Positions 1-15,824 are shown, counted from the stretch's first letter. The stretch is DNA of 64,000 nucleotides from Pseudomonas bohemica (GCF_002934685.1 NZ_NKHL01000104.1:51627-115626), one strand, 5' to 3'. Notes: generated from the letters alone by a model not told the origin. A program made the numbers and translations.

Positions 1-411
1 CCAACCTTTCGAACGCACGGGCGACCTGGCCGAAGTATTGAAAGTCGCCAATCCTGCCTGGGAAAAGGGCAAGAATCCGGCGACGCGTGCTTTTCAGGGT
101 TTGCGCATTCACGTCAACAACGAACTCGGCGATCTGGAAGCCGGTCTCGAGGCGGCGCTGGAAACCCTGGAAGTGGGCGGCCGTCTGGCAGTCATCAGCT
201 TCCATTCGCTGGAAGACCGCATCGTCAAACTGTTCATGCGCAAGCTGGTCAAGGGCGAGGCAGACAACATGCCGCGCAACCTGCCAATCCGCCATCAGGC
301 ATTCGAGCCGCGCATCAAGCTGATCGGCAAGGCTCAATTCGCCTCCGACGAAGAAACCCGCGCCAACCCACGTTCGCGCAGCGCTGTCATGCGTGTTGCG
401 GAGAAACTACG

Positions 412-415
<4 letters not shown>
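1..415 (+). CDS. rsmH: 16S rRNA m4C1402 methyltransferase, 3' part
   Basis: This is the C-terminal ~137 codons of RsmH (MraW), which N4-methylates C1402 of 16S rRNA in the cytoplasm using S-adenosylmethionine. The reading frame is open from base 2, so the gene starts to the left of the window. The family signature [11 protein letters not shown] is visible, followed by the usual basic tail ending in AEKLR. Its TGA stop lies inside the first codons of ftsL (4-base overlap), the standard start of the dcw cluster. Identification is secure from sequence and position; only the N-terminal SAM-binding half is missing. Confidence 0.96.
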
Positions 416-2449
<2,034 letters not shown>

Positions 2450-2450
<1 letters not shown>

Positions 2451-3913
2451 TGTCTTTCAACTTGAGCAAGATTTTCGCCCAGAGCGACCGAGACCTGTTG
2501 ATTCGTGAGCTGACCCTGGACAGCCGCAAGGTGCGTCCGGGCGATCTGTTCCTGGCGATTCCGGGCCTGAAAGTCGACGGCCGCGATCACATCACGGACG
2601 CCATTGCTCACGGCGCAGCGGCCGTGGCCTATGAAGTCGAAGGCGCCAAAGTGCTGCCGATCACCGATATCCCGATGATTCCGGTCAAGGGGCTGGCCGC
2701 GCAATTGTCGGACATCGCCGGACGCTTTTATGGCGATCCGAGCCGCAACCTCAATCTGGTCGGTGTAACCGGCACCAATGGCAAGACCAGCGTCACCCAA
2801 TTGATCGCCCAAGCGCTCGACAAGTTGGGCCAGCACTGCGGTCTCATCGGCACGCTGGGCACCGGCTTCTATAGCGAATTGAAAAGCGGGATTCATACCA
2901 CGCCCGATCCGATTTCCGTGCAGGCGACCATTTACGACCTGAAAAAGGCCGGGGCCAAGGCCATCGCCATGGAAGTGTCGTCCCATGGCCTGGATCAGGG
3001 GCGCGTCACGGCGCTGGCATTCGATGTCGCAGTGATGACCAATCTTTCCCGCGACCATCTGGACTACCACGGCACGATGGAGGCTTATGGCGCCGCCAAG
3101 GCCAAGCTGTTCGCCTGGAGTGACCTGAGTTGCCGCGTGATCAACCTCGACGATGAGTTCGGCCGCCAACTGGCCGCCAGACAACATGCATCGCGCCTGA
3201 TCACCTACAGCCTTGAAGACAGCAGCGCTTATCTATTCTGCCGCGATGCGCATTTCGATGACGACGGTGTCCGCGCCACACTGGTGACCCCTCAGGGTGA
3301 CCACGTCTTGCGCAGCAGCCTGTTGGGTCGTTTCAACCTGAGCAACGTGCTTGCGGCAGTTGGCGCTTTGCTGGGCCTGGACTACCCGCTTGACGACATT
3401 CTCAAAGTGCTGCCGAGCCTCGAAGGCCCTGTTGGCCGTATGCAGCGCCTTGGTGGCGGCGCGCATCCGCTTGTGGTGGTCGACTATGCCCACACCCCGG
3501 ATGCGCTGGAAAAGGTTCTCGCCGCGCTACGCCCACACGCGAAAGGTCAGCTGACCTGCCTGTTCGGCTGCGGTGGTGATCGCGATCGCGGCAAGCGTCC
3601 GCTGATGGCCGAAGTGGTCGAGCGCCTGGCCGACAAGGTGCTGGTCACCGACGACAACCCGCGCACCGAAGACCCGGCACGCATTTTCGACGACATCCGC
3701 GCCGGTTTCAGCGCTATGGACAGCGTTGAGTTCGTGGCGGGTCGTGGTCAGGCCATCGCTCAGATCATCGCCCAGGCCCAGGCCGCCGACGTGGTCGTGT
3801 TGGCCGGCAAGGGGCATGAGGATTACCAGGAAATCGACGGCCAGCGTCATCCGTTTTCCGATCTTGAAGAAGCCGCCAGGGCACTGGACGCATGGAGGGC
3901 TGCGCATGCTTAG
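2450..3913 (+). CDS. murE: UDP-MurNAc-L-Ala-D-Glu:meso-DAP ligase
   Basis: A cytoplasmic ATP-dependent Mur ligase of 487 residues that adds meso-diaminopimelate to UDP-MurNAc-L-Ala-D-Glu. The ATP-binding loop GTNGKTS lies at residues 108-114, and the substrate-selecting motif DNPR at 402-405 indicates meso-DAP rather than lysine, as expected for a Gram-negative cell wall. The start overlaps the ftsI stop by one base, and the end overlaps murF by eight bases. Confidence 0.98.
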
Positions 3914-5276
3914 GCCACTTTCGTTCAGCGAACTGCTGCAGCCGCTCGACGCGCGTCGGGTCGGCGAAGATGCAAGCTTTAATGGCGTCAGTATCGATAG
4001 CCGCTCGATCAAGCCAGGGCAGTTGTTCGTGGCACTGACCGGCCCTAATTTCGACGGCCACGATTATCTCGATCAGGTGGCTGCCAAAGGTGCGGTCGGC
4101 GCATTGGTCGAGCGTGAGATTGCGGGCAGTACGCTGCCGCAACTGATCGTTGGCGATACCCGCAAGGCGCTGGCGCAGTTGGGCGCGATGAATCGCAACG
4201 CTTTCGTCGACAAGCCAGTGGCTGCAATCACCGGTTCCAGCGGCAAGACCACGGTCAAGGAAATGCTCGCCAGCATTCTGCGTACCCGCGGTCCGGTGCT
4301 GGCGACGCGCGGCAATCTGAATAACGAGTTGGGCGTTCCGCTGACCCTGCTGGAGCTGGCGCCGGAGTTCGACGCGGCAGTCATCGAGCTGGGTGCCTCG
4401 CGCATCGGTGAAATCGCATTCACTGTCAGCCTGACCAAACCTCATGTTTCAGTGCTGACCAACGCCGGCACTGCACATGTGGGCGAGTTCGGGGGACCTG
4501 ACAAGATCGTCGAAGCCAAGGGCGAAATCATCGAAGGGCTCGACGCCCAAGGCACCGCGGTATTGAACCGCGACGACAAGGCATTCGACATCTGGGTGGC
4601 CCGTGCTGGCGCGCGCAAGGTGCTGAGCTTCTCTACCAGGGACAGCGAAGCCGACCTGTATGCCAGTGATCTGGGCATCGACGCCCGTGGCTGCCCGGCC
4701 TTTACCCTGCACTGCCCGAGCGGTTCGGCGCAGGTGCAACTGAATTTGCTGGGCGCACACAACGTGGCTAACGCGTTGGCCGCCGCCGCCGCTGCCCACG
4801 CGCTGGGCGTCTCGCTGCCGGGCATCGTCTCCGGTCTCGACGGCGTTCAGCCGGTCAAGGGCCGCACCGTGGCGCAACTGGCGACCAACGGCATGCGGGT
4901 GATCGACGACACGTACAACGCCAACCCGACCTCCGTCGCAGCGGCTACTGACATCCTGGCCGGTTTTGCAGGCCGCAAAATTCTGGTGCTGGGCGATATC
5001 GGTGAACTGGGCGACTGGGCCGAGCAGGGCCATCGGGATGTCGGCGCTTATGCCGCGGGCAAGGTCGACGCGCTGTATGCCGTCGGTCCGTTGATGGCCC
5101 ATGCGGTCAAGGCTTTCGGGCAGGATGCCCGCCATTTTGCAAGTCAGGCCGACCTGATCGAGGCGCTTGGCGCCGAGCAAGACAAGAACACCACCCTTTT
5201 GATCAAAGGTTCTCGCAGTGCCGCGATGGAAAACGTCGTGGCGGCTCTGTGTGCTACCAGCTTGGAGAAACATTAA
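3906..5276 (+). CDS. murF: UDP-MurNAc-tripeptide:D-Ala-D-Ala ligase
   Basis: This 456-residue Mur ligase adds D-Ala-D-Ala to the UDP-MurNAc tripeptide, completing the pentapeptide precursor in the cytoplasm. The P-loop GSSGKTT is at residues 110-116. The frame is open further upstream, but the ATG at 3906 gives the family's N-terminus ([11 protein letters not shown]) and fits the eight-base overlap with murE. The TAA stop shares its last base with the mraY start. Confidence 0.97.
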   Translation: MLRPLSFSELLQPLDARRVGEDASFNGVSIDSRSIKPGQLFVALTGPNFDGHDYLDQVAAKGAVGALVEREIAGSTLPQLIVGDTRKALAQLGAMNRNAFVDKPVAAITGSSGKTTVKEMLASILRTRGPVLATRGNLNNELGVPLTLLELAPEFDAAVIELGASRIGEIAFTVSLTKPHVSVLTNAGTAHVGEFGGPDKIVEAKGEIIEGLDAQGTAVLNRDDKAFDIWVARAGARKVLSFSTRDSEADLYASDLGIDARGCPAFTLHCPSGSAQVQLNLLGAHNVANALAAAAAAHALGVSLPGIVSGLDGVQPVKGRTVAQLATNGMRVIDDTYNANPTSVAAATDILAGFAGRKILVLGDIGELGDWAEQGHRDVGAYAAGKVDALYAVGPLMAHAVKAFGQDARHFASQADLIEALGAEQDKNTTLLIKGSRSAAMENVVAALCATSLEKH

Positions 5277-6358
5277 TGCTGCTGCTGCTGGCCGAGTATC
5301 TGCAACAGTTCTACAAAGGCTTCGCGGTCTTCCAGTACCTGACCCTGCGCGGGATTCTTGGCGTGCTCACCGCATTGTCACTCTCGCTGTGTCTCGGTCC
5401 GTGGATGATCCGTGCCCTGCAGAGCAAGCAGATCGGCCAATCCGTGCGTAACGACGGTCCGCAATCTCACTTGTCAAAATCCGGCACCCCGACCATGGGC
5501 GGTGCGCTGATTCTGTCCGCCATCGGGATCGCCACCCTGCTGTGGGCAGATCTCTCCAATCGCTACGTGTGGGTGGTGCTGATCGTCACGCTGCTCTTCG
5601 GTGGTATCGGCTGGGTTGACGACTATCGCAAAGTCATCGAGAAAAACTCGAAAGGGCTGCCAAGCCGCTGGAAGTATTTCTGGCAGTCGGTGTTCGGTCT
5701 GGGCGCTGCGATCTTCCTTTATATGACTGCGCAATCGCCGGTGGAAACCACGCTGCTGATCCCCATGCTCAAGGACTTCAGTATCCCGCTGGGCATTGGC
5801 TTCGTGATCCTGACCTACTTCGTGATCGTCGGCTCCAGCAATGCGGTCAACCTGACCGATGGCCTGGACGGTCTGGCAATCATGCCAACGGTCATGGTCG
5901 GCGGCGCGCTGGGCATTTTCTGCTACCTGTCCGGCAACTCGAAATTCGCCGAATACTTGCTGATTCCTTATGTCCCGGGCGCGGGCGAGTTGATCGTGTT
6001 CTGCGGTGCGCTGATCGGTGCTGGCCTGGGCTTTCTCTGGTTCAACACCTATCCGGCCCAAGTCTTCATGGGTGACGTCGGTGCGCTGGCGCTGGGCGCG
6101 GCCCTGGGCACCATCGCAGTCATCGTTCGTCAGGAAATCGTTCTGTTCATCATGGGCGGCGTGTTCGTGATGGAGACCCTGTCAGTCGTCATTCAGGTCG
6201 CATCCTTTAAATTAACCGGCCGCCGCGTTTTCCGTATGGCACCGATCCATCACCACTTTGAACTCAAGGGCTGGCCCGAGCCACGCGTGATCGTCCGTTT
6301 CTGGATCATCACTGTAATTCTCGTGCTGATCGGCCTTGCCACGTTGAAACTGAGGTAA
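5276..6358 (+). CDS. mraY: Phospho-MurNAc-pentapeptide translocase MraY
   Basis: A 360-residue polytopic inner-membrane enzyme that transfers phospho-MurNAc-pentapeptide to undecaprenyl phosphate, forming lipid I. About ten hydrophobic segments are visible, along with family motifs: the VDDYRK loop, NLTDGLDGL, and the C-terminal MAPIHHHFE segment. The ATG at 5276 follows a TTGGAGAAA ribosome site inside murF and overlaps the murF stop by one base (TAATG). Length is exactly the usual 360 residues. Confidence 0.98.
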   Translation: MLLLLAEYLQQFYKGFAVFQYLTLRGILGVLTALSLSLCLGPWMIRALQSKQIGQSVRNDGPQSHLSKSGTPTMGGALILSAIGIATLLWADLSNRYVWVVLIVTLLFGGIGWVDDYRKVIEKNSKGLPSRWKYFWQSVFGLGAAIFLYMTAQSPVETTLLIPMLKDFSIPLGIGFVILTYFVIVGSSNAVNLTDGLDGLAIMPTVMVGGALGIFCYLSGNSKFAEYLLIPYVPGAGELIVFCGALIGAGLGFLWFNTYPAQVFMGDVGALALGAALGTIAVIVRQEIVLFIMGGVFVMETLSVVIQVASFKLTGRRVFRMAPIHHHFELKGWPEPRVIVRFWIITVILVLIGLATLKLR

Positions 6359-6364
6359 GACAGA

Positions 6365-7711
6365 GTGTCACTGATCGCTTCCGACCACTTCCGCATCATT
6401 GTCGGCCTCGGCAAGAGCGGCATGTCCCTGGTTCGCTTTCTGGCGAACCGGGGCGTGTCGTTTGCCGTCGCCGATACGCGGGAGAATCCTCCGGAGCTGG
6501 CGACCTTGCGTCGTGACTACCCGCAGGTGGAAGTGCGTTGTGGTGAGCTGGATGTCGAATTCCTTTGCCGCGCTGACGAGCTGTACGTGAGCCCCGGTCT
6601 GGCGCTGGCGACGCCTGCATTGCAGCAGGCTGCGGCCCGTGGCGTGAAGCTGTCCGGTGATATCGAGCTGTTCGCGCGTAGCGCGAAAGCGCCGATCGTT
6701 GCCATCAGTGGCTCCAACGCAAAAAGCACAGTGACCACCCTGGTCGGCGACATGGCCCTAGCGGCTGGCAAGCGCGTGGCGGTGGGCGGCAACCTTGGCA
6801 CGCCGGCGCTGGACCTGCTCAGCGACGACATCGAACTGTACGTCATGGAACTGTCGAGTTTTCAGCTGGAAACCACCGATCAGCTGGGGGCCGAAGTCGC
6901 CACCGTACTCAACGTCAGCGAAGACCACATGGACCGCTACAGCGGCCTGCCGGCGTATCACCTGGCCAAGCACCGAATTTTCCGTGGCGCTCGTCAGGTC
7001 GTGGTCAATCGCCAGGACGCGCTGTCGCGACCATTGATCGGCGAAGGCGTGCCGTGCTGGACCTTTGGTCTGAACAGACCTGACATCAATGGCTTCGGTC
7101 TGCGAGAAGAGAACGGCGAAAAGTACCTGGCATTCCAGTTCGACAACCTGATGCCGGTCAGCGAGCTGAAAATCCGCGGCGCCCACAATCAGGCCAATGC
7201 CCTGGCAGCGTTGGCCCTGGGGCATGCCGCCGGTCTACCGTTCGAGCCGATGCTCGAGGCGCTGCGCAGTTTTGCCGGGCTGGTTCATCGTTGCCAGTGG
7301 GTCCGCGAGCTGAGGGGTGTCAGTTATTACGACGACTCCAAGGCCACTAACGTCGGTGCCGCACTGGCGGCCATCGAAGGGCTGGGTGCGGACATCAACG
7401 GCAAGCTGGTACTGATCGCCGGTGGCGATGGCAAGGGTGCGGATTTCTCCGCCCTCAAAGCCCCCGTTGCCACCCATTGCCGCGCCGTCGTCCTGCTGGG
7501 GCGCGACGCAGAACTGCTCGCCGCGACCTTCGGCGATTCGGTGCCTCTGATACGCGTCAAAACATTGGAAGAAGCTGTGCAACGTGCTGCCGAATTGGCT
7601 CTGGAAGGGGACGCCGTGTTGCTGTCCCCGGCCTGTGCAAGCCTGGATATGTTCAAGAATTTCGAAGAGCGCGGACGTCTGTTCGCCCAGGCTGTGGGGG
7701 ACTTGTCATGA
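6365..7711 (+). CDS. murD: UDP-MurNAc-L-Ala:D-Glu ligase
   Basis: A 448-residue cytoplasmic Mur ligase that adds D-glutamate to UDP-MurNAc-L-alanine. The start is GTG at 6365, six bases after mraY. The nucleotide-binding loop reads GSNAKST at residues 116-122, slightly different from the GTNGKT form of MurE; this variant occurs in MurD. Middle-domain and C-terminal-domain motifs (NVSEDHMDRY, YYDDSKATN) follow in the usual order. The stop overlaps ftsW by four bases. Confidence 0.97.
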   Translation: MSLIASDHFRIIVGLGKSGMSLVRFLANRGVSFAVADTRENPPELATLRRDYPQVEVRCGELDVEFLCRADELYVSPGLALATPALQQAAARGVKLSGDIELFARSAKAPIVAISGSNAKSTVTTLVGDMALAAGKRVAVGGNLGTPALDLLSDDIELYVMELSSFQLETTDQLGAEVATVLNVSEDHMDRYSGLPAYHLAKHRIFRGARQVVVNRQDALSRPLIGEGVPCWTFGLNRPDINGFGLREENGEKYLAFQFDNLMPVSELKIRGAHNQANALAALALGHAAGLPFEPMLEALRSFAGLVHRCQWVRELRGVSYYDDSKATNVGAALAAIEGLGADINGKLVLIAGGDGKGADFSALKAPVATHCRAVVLLGRDAELLAATFGDSVPLIRVKTLEEAVQRAAELALEGDAVLLSPACASLDMFKNFEERGRLFAQAVGDLS

Positions 7712-8925
7712 TCTTTGGCGTGATCAAGCCTTATCCATCGCCGATCATCAGCGGTCGTGGCGTCGACGTCGACTTCCCGATGCTCGCCGGTTGCCTGGCG
7801 TTGCTGGGCCTGGGGCTGGTGATGATCACTTCCGCATCGTCCGAAGTGGCCGCGGTGCAGTCGGGCAACGCGCTGTACATGATGACCCGCCACCTCATCT
7901 ACCTGGTGCTGGGCCTGGGCGCCTGCATTGCCACCATGATGATTCCAGTCGCGACCTGGCAACGTCTGGGCTGGCTGATGCTGATCGGCGCGTTTGGTCT
8001 GCTGGTGTTGGTGATCGTGCCCGGCATCGGGCGCGAAGTGAATGGTTCGATGCGATGGATCGGCTTCGGCATGTTCAACGTACAACCGTCTGAAATCGCC
8101 AAGGTCTTCGTAGTGATTTTCCTGGCCGGTTACCTGATTCGTCGTCAGCAGGAAGTTCGCGAGAGCTGGATGGGCTTCTTCAAGCCGTTCATCGTGCTGT
8201 TGCCAATGGCCGGTCTGTTGCTGATGGAGCCTGACTTCGGGGCCACCGTGGTGATGATGGGCTCGGCGGCTGCGATGCTGTTTCTTGGCGGAGTTGGGCT
8301 GTTTCGTTTCACCCTGATGGTGGCGCTGGCGGTGGGCGCGGTGTTCGTGCTGGTTCAGGCACAGCCTTACCGGATGGCGCGGCTGATCACCTTCACCGAT
8401 CCCTGGTCCGATCAGTTCGGTTCGGGTTACCAGCTGACTCAGGCGCTGATCGCCTTCGGTCGCGGCGAGTGGTTCGGCGTCGGTCTGGGCAACAGCGTTC
8501 AGAAGCAGTTCTACCTGCCCGAAGCGCACACCGACTTCGTGTTCTCGGTGCTGGCTGAAGAGCTGGGCGTCGTGGGTTCGCTGGCGACCGTTGCGTTGTT
8601 CGTGTTCGTCAGTATCCGTGCGATGTATATCGGCATGTGGGCCGAGCGCGCCAAGCAATTCTTCGCCGCTTATACCGCTTACGGTCTGGCCTTCCTGTGG
8701 ATTGGTCAATTCCTGATCAACATCGGCGTGAACGTCGGCCTGTTGCCAACCAAGGGCCTGACTCTGCCATTCCTCAGCTACGGCGGCAGCTCGCTGATCA
8801 TCTGTTGCGCGAGCCTGGGCCTGTTGCTGCGTATCGAGTGGGAATCGCGCAACAACATGGGCAGTGAAGAGGCCGAGTTCAACGAGAGCGATTTCGCCGA
8901 GGAGCCTACTCATGGCCGTCGGTAA
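7708..8925 (+). CDS. ftsW: Septal peptidoglycan glycosyltransferase FtsW
   Basis: A 405-residue SEDS-family membrane protein with about ten transmembrane segments. FtsW polymerises glycan strands from lipid II at the septum, together with FtsI. The conserved SEDS segments are present, including the extracytoplasmic EAHTDFVFSVLAEELG stretch and the late LPFLSYGGSS motif. The ATG at 7708 overlaps the murD stop (ATGA). A longer open frame exists upstream inside murD, but the start used here gives the family N-terminus. The end overlaps murG by 14 bases. Confidence 0.97.
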   Translation: MIFGVIKPYPSPIISGRGVDVDFPMLAGCLALLGLGLVMITSASSEVAAVQSGNALYMMTRHLIYLVLGLGACIATMMIPVATWQRLGWLMLIGAFGLLVLVIVPGIGREVNGSMRWIGFGMFNVQPSEIAKVFVVIFLAGYLIRRQQEVRESWMGFFKPFIVLLPMAGLLLMEPDFGATVVMMGSAAAMLFLGGVGLFRFTLMVALAVGAVFVLVQAQPYRMARLITFTDPWSDQFGSGYQLTQALIAFGRGEWFGVGLGNSVQKQFYLPEAHTDFVFSVLAEELGVVGSLATVALFVFVSIRAMYIGMWAERAKQFFAAYTAYGLAFLWIGQFLINIGVNVGLLPTKGLTLPFLSYGGSSLIICCASLGLLLRIEWESRNNMGSEEAEFNESDFAEEPTHGRR

Positions 8926-9977
8926 CGTCTTGATCATGGCCGGCGGCACTGGCGGACACGTGTTCCCCGCGCTGGCTTGCGCTCGCGAGTTTCAGGCGCG
9001 GGGCTACACCGTGCATTGGCTGGGCACGCCGCGCGGCATCGAGAACGAGCTGGTGCCTGCGGCCGGTCTGCAGCTGCATTTGATCAACGTCACCGGTCTG
9101 CGCGGCAAGGGTCGTCTGTCGTTGCTCAAGGCGCCGTTCATGTTGCTCAAGGCGTTGTTGCAGGCGCGCAAGGTCGTGCGTGAGCTCAAGCCGGTGTGTG
9201 TCGTCGGTTTTGGTGGCTACGTGACCGGTCCTGGTGGGTTGGCCGCCAGGCTTGCAGGGGTTCCGCTGATCATTCATGAGCAGAATGCCGTTGCAGGTAC
9301 AGCCAACCGTAGCCTGGCGTCGTTTGCCGCTCGTGTTTGCGAGGCGTTCCCGCAGACGTTCGCGGCATCTGCCAAGCGTCGTACCACCGGCAATCCGGTA
9401 CGTGCCGAGCTGTTCTTTGAAACACCGCGTCAGGCTTTGGTCGGACGCAAGCCGCGGTTGCTGGTGCTGGGTGGAAGCCTGGGGGCCGAGCCACTGAATA
9501 AATTGCTGCCTGAGGCGTTGGCCCAGGTGCCCGCAGAGTTGCGGCCTGAGGTGTTTCATCAGGCGGGCAGGAAACACGATGAAGTCACCACCGAGCGGTA
9601 TCGCGCGGCGGGTGTCGAGGCGCAGGTCGCCCCCTTCATCAAGGACATGGCCCAGGCCTATGGCTGGGCGGATCTGGTGGTTTGCCGCGCAGGCGCACTG
9701 ACCATCAGCGAACTGGCGGCCGCTGGTCTGCCGTCGTTGCTGGTGCCGTTGCCCCACGCAATCGACGATCACCAGTCGCGCAATGCCGAATATCTGGCTC
9801 GTGAAGGCGCTGCCTTCGTGATGCCGCAAGCGACAACTGGCGCCGCCGAGATGGCGGCTCGCCTGAAAGAGGTTTTGATGCAACCCGAACAATTGAAGCG
9901 CATGGCTACCACGGCCCGCCAACTGGCCAAGCCGGATGCCACCAACACCGTCGTTGATGTCTGCCTGGAGGTGGTCC

Positions 9978-9985
<8 letters not shown>
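8912..9985 (+). CDS. murG: Lipid II synthase MurG (GlcNAc transferase)
   Basis: A 357-residue GT28-family glycosyltransferase at the inner face of the cytoplasmic membrane that adds GlcNAc to lipid I to make lipid II. The N-terminal glycine-rich loop [10 protein letters not shown] and the C-terminal UDP-GlcNAc-binding region ([18 protein letters not shown]) are clear. The ATG at 8912 lies inside the ftsW end and gives the expected N-terminus [12 protein letters not shown]. The TGA stop overlaps murC by eight bases. Confidence 0.98.
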
Positions 9986-12394
<2,409 letters not shown>

Positions 12395-12397
12395 ATC

Positions 12398-13267
12398 ATG
12401 CTCGGCGCGACGGTACGTCATCAGCAATCCTCTCCGAGCCGCAAGCCGGTGCCTCGTGGTGCCAGCCGCATGGTGGCCAAGGAGCCTCTGTCAGCGCGCA
12501 TGCCCAGGCCGAATTTCGGCTTCCTGCGCAGCCTGATGTGGCCCGTGCTGCTGGTGGTGTTCGGTTTCGGCACTTACGAAGCGGCGCAGCGCCTATTGCC
12601 GTACGCCGATCGGCCGATCTCGCGGATCAATGTTCAGGGTGACCTGAGCTACATCAGCCAGCAGGCCGTTCAGCAGCGCATCGCGCCGTTCGTGGCCACC
12701 AGCTTTTTCAACATCGATCTGGCCGGTATGCGTACCGAGCTCGAGCAGATGCCGTGGATCGCCCACGCCGAAGTCCGCCGCGTGTGGCCGGATCAAGTGG
12801 TGATCCGCCTGGAAGAACAATTGCCGGTTGCGCGCTGGGGCGATGAAGCCCTGCTGAACAACCAGGGCCAGGCGTTCACCCCGCGTGAACTGGCCAACTA
12901 CGAACACCTTCCGCAGTTGTTCGGGCCTCAACGGGCTCAACAGCAGGTGATGCAGCAGTACCAGGTATTGAGCCAGATGTTGCGCCCGCTGGGCTTCTCC
13001 ATCGCTCGCCTGGAACTGCGCGAGCGAGGCAGCTGGTTCCTCACCACCGGCGCAGGCAACGCAGGCCCGGGCCTGGAATTGCTGCTGGGACGAGGCAATC
13101 TGGTTGAGAAGATGCGCCGCTTTATCGCCATCTACGAAAAAACGCTTAAAGAACAGATCACCAACATTGCGCGAGTCGACCTGCGTTACAACAACGGCCT
13201 TGCCGTCGGTTGGCGTGAGCAGGCGTCAGCGCCAACGACGGACAAACCCGCCGTCGCGAAGAATTGA
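12398..13267 (+). CDS. ftsQ: Cell division protein FtsQ
   Basis: A 289-residue bitopic divisome protein. A basic cytoplasmic tail of about 45 residues precedes one membrane helix (about 46-64). A periplasmic POTRA domain ([12 protein letters not shown] and following) and the beta-domain that contacts FtsB/FtsL come next. The ATG at 12398 is three bases after the ddlB stop, and ftsA follows after 15 bases. The low-complexity C-terminal ~20 residues (proline- and threonine-rich) are variable in the family. Confidence 0.95.
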   Translation: MLGATVRHQQSSPSRKPVPRGASRMVAKEPLSARMPRPNFGFLRSLMWPVLLVVFGFGTYEAAQRLLPYADRPISRINVQGDLSYISQQAVQQRIAPFVATSFFNIDLAGMRTELEQMPWIAHAEVRRVWPDQVVIRLEEQLPVARWGDEALLNNQGQAFTPRELANYEHLPQLFGPQRAQQQVMQQYQVLSQMLRPLGFSIARLELRERGSWFLTTGAGNAGPGLELLLGRGNLVEKMRRFIAIYEKTLKEQITNIARVDLRYNNGLAVGWREQASAPTTDKPAVAKN

Positions 13268-13282
13268 TAAGAGGCAGGACCC

Positions 13283-14542
13283 ATGGCAAACGTGCAAAGC
13301 GGCAAAATGATCGTCGGATTGGATATCGGCACCTCCAAGGTGGTGGCGCTGGTAGGCGAAGTCGCGGCTGATGGCACGCTGGAAATCGTCGGTATTGGCA
13401 CCCACCCGTCACGCGGGCTGAAGAAGGGCGTGGTGGTGAATATCGAGTCGACCGTGCAGTCGATTCAGCGCGCAGTCGAAGAAGCGCAGCTGATGGCGGG
13501 CTGCCGCATCCACTCGGCGTTCGTCGGTGTCGCCGGCAATCACATTCGCAGCCTGAACTCCCACGGCATCGTGGCGATTCGTGACCGCGAAGTGAGTTCG
13601 GCTGACCTTGAGCGCGTTCTCGACGCTGCTCAGGCCGTGGCTATTCCGGCCGACCAGCGCGTCCTGCACACCCTGCCGCAGGATTACGTGATCGATAATC
13701 AGGAAGGCGTTCGCGAGCCACTGGGCATGTCGGGCGTGCGTCTGGAAGCCAAGGTTCACGTGGTGACCTGCGCCGTGAACGCTGCGCAGAACATCGAGAA
13801 GTGCGTGCGTCGCTGCGGTCTGGAAGTTGACGACATCATTCTCGAGCAACTGGCCTCGGCCTACTCGGTCCTGACTGATGACGAGAAAGAGCTGGGCGTG
13901 TGTCTGGTGGACATCGGCGGCGGCACCACCGACATTGCGATCTTCACCGAAGGCGCGATCCGTCACACCGCCGTGATTCCGATTGCCGGTGATCAAGTCA
14001 CCAACGACATCGCCATGGCCCTGCGTACCCCTACGCAGTACGCCGAAGAGATCAAGATCCGTTACGCCTGCGCCCTGGCCAAACTGGCTGGAGCGGGCGA
14101 GACCATCAAGGTCCCGAGCGTTGGCGATCGTCCGCCGCGTGAACTGTCGCGTCAGGCACTCGCTGAAGTGGTCGAGCCGCGCTATGACGAACTGTTCACA
14201 CTGATTCAGGCCGAACTGCGTCGCAGCGGCTATGAGGATCTGATTCCGGCCGGCATCGTGCTGACCGGTGGTACTTCGAAAATGGAAGGCGCGGTGGAAC
14301 TGGCCGAGGAAATCTTCCATATGCCGGTGCGCCTGGGCGTGCCGCACAGCATCAAGGGTCTGGCGGACGTGGTTCGCAACCCGATTTACTCCACCGGCGT
14401 CGGCCTGTTGCTGTATGGACTGCAAAAGCAGTCTGACGGCATCTCGCTGTCCGGCCTTTCCGGCTCCGGTAGCAGTTATAGCGATGAACCGAAGGCTCCG
14501 GTGTTTGAGCGTCTCAAACGCTGGGTTCAGGGGAATTTCTAA
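13283..14542 (+). CDS. ftsA: Cell division ATPase FtsA
   Basis: A 419-residue actin-fold protein that anchors FtsZ filaments to the membrane and recruits downstream divisome proteins. Actin-family phosphate motifs are visible: VGLDIGTSKV near the N-terminus and LVDIGGGTTDIAIF in the middle. The C-terminal amphipathic membrane-targeting helix (VFERLKRWVQGNF) is intact. A GAGGCAGG ribosome site lies upstream of the ATG. The 63-base gap to ftsZ is long enough for a separate ribosome site and possibly a promoter. Confidence 0.98.
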   Translation: MANVQSGKMIVGLDIGTSKVVALVGEVAADGTLEIVGIGTHPSRGLKKGVVVNIESTVQSIQRAVEEAQLMAGCRIHSAFVGVAGNHIRSLNSHGIVAIRDREVSSADLERVLDAAQAVAIPADQRVLHTLPQDYVIDNQEGVREPLGMSGVRLEAKVHVVTCAVNAAQNIEKCVRRCGLEVDDIILEQLASAYSVLTDDEKELGVCLVDIGGGTTDIAIFTEGAIRHTAVIPIAGDQVTNDIAMALRTPTQYAEEIKIRYACALAKLAGAGETIKVPSVGDRPPRELSRQALAEVVEPRYDELFTLIQAELRRSGYEDLIPAGIVLTGGTSKMEGAVELAEEIFHMPVRLGVPHSIKGLADVVRNPIYSTGVGLLLYGLQKQSDGISLSGLSGSGSSYSDEPKAPVFERLKRWVQGNF

Positions 14543-14605
14543 GATTCAAAAAGTGGTAGGCAGGCAACAGGCGACATAAAACTAGAGAACTGAAGGAGAG
14601 GGAAC

Positions 14606-15796
14606 ATGTTCGAGCTCGTAGACAACATCCCACAAAGCCCGGTAATTAAAGTTATCGGCGTCGGCGGTGGCGGCGGCAACGCAGTCAACCATATGGTCAA
14701 GAGCAACATCGAAGGCGTTGAGTTCATCTGCGCCAACACCGATGCTCAGGCCCTGAAAAACATTGGTGCGCGCACCATTCTGCAACTGGGTACCGGCGTG
14801 ACCAAGGGCCTGGGCGCAGGTGCGAACCCTGAAGTCGGTCGTCAGGCCGCACTGGAAGACCGTGAGCGCATCGCGGAAGTCCTGCAGGGCACCAACATGG
14901 TCTTCATCACCACTGGCATGGGTGGCGGTACCGGTACCGGTGCAGCCCCGATCATCGCCGAAGTGGCCAAGGAAATGGGCATCCTGACCGTAGCGGTCGT
15001 GACCCGTCCGTTCCCGTTCGAAGGTCGCAAGCGCATGCAGATCGCCGATGAAGGCATCCGCGCGCTGTCCGAAAGCGTCGACTCGTTGATCACCATTCCC
15101 AACGAGAAGCTGCTGACTATCCTGGGTAAAGACGCAAGCCTGCTGTCGGCTTTCGCCAAGGCAGACGATGTACTGGCCGGTGCCGTTCGCGGTATCTCCG
15201 ACATCATCAAGCGTCCAGGCATGATCAACGTCGACTTCGCTGACGTGCGCACCGTGATGTCCGAAATGGGCATGGCGATGATGGGTACTGGTGCTGCAAG
15301 CGGTCCTAACCGTGCGCGTGAAGCCACCGAAGCGGCCATTCGCAACCCGCTGCTCGAAGACGTGAACCTGCAGGGTGCCCGCGGCATTCTGGTCAACATC
15401 ACTGCCGGTCCTGACCTGTCTCTGGGTGAGTACTCGGACGTGGGTAGCATCATCGAAGCGTTCGCCTCCGAGCACGCCATGGTCAAGGTCGGTACCGTTA
15501 TCGATCCGGACATGCGCGACGAGCTGCACGTGACTGTGGTTGCCACCGGCCTGGGCGCGAAAATCGAGAAGCCTGTGAAGGTCATCGACAACACCATGCA
15601 GACCGCTCAAGCCGCACCCGTGCAGCAACAAGCAGTCCGTCAGGAACAGCCATCGGTGAATTACCGCGATCTGGACCGTCCTACCGTGATGCGCAATCAG
15701 GCTCACGCAGGCGCGACAGCCGCGGCAAAAATGAATCCGCAAGACGATCTGGATTACCTGGATATTCCAGCGTTCCTGCGACGTCAGGCTGATTGA
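14606..15796 (+). CDS. ftsZ: Cell division GTPase FtsZ
   Basis: The 396-residue tubulin homologue that polymerises into the Z ring. The tubulin signature GGGTGTG is at residues 106-112, and the T7 loop (NVDFADVRTV) is present. The conserved C-terminal peptide that binds FtsA and ZipA (LDYLDIPAFLRRQ) follows a glutamine- and alanine-rich linker. The ribosome site GAAGGAGAGGG is strong, in keeping with high FtsZ demand. Confidence 0.99.
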   Translation: MFELVDNIPQSPVIKVIGVGGGGGNAVNHMVKSNIEGVEFICANTDAQALKNIGARTILQLGTGVTKGLGAGANPEVGRQAALEDRERIAEVLQGTNMVFITTGMGGGTGTGAAPIIAEVAKEMGILTVAVVTRPFPFEGRKRMQIADEGIRALSESVDSLITIPNEKLLTILGKDASLLSAFAKADDVLAGAVRGISDIIKRPGMINVDFADVRTVMSEMGMAMMGTGAASGPNRAREATEAAIRNPLLEDVNLQGARGILVNITAGPDLSLGEYSDVGSIIEAFASEHAMVKVGTVIDPDMRDELHVTVVATGLGAKIEKPVKVIDNTMQTAQAAPVQQQAVRQEQPSVNYRDLDRPTVMRNQAHAGATAAAKMNPQDDLDYLDIPAFLRRQAD

Positions 15797-15824
15797 TGAG
15801 TTCTATCAGGGGTATAAGGGTGAT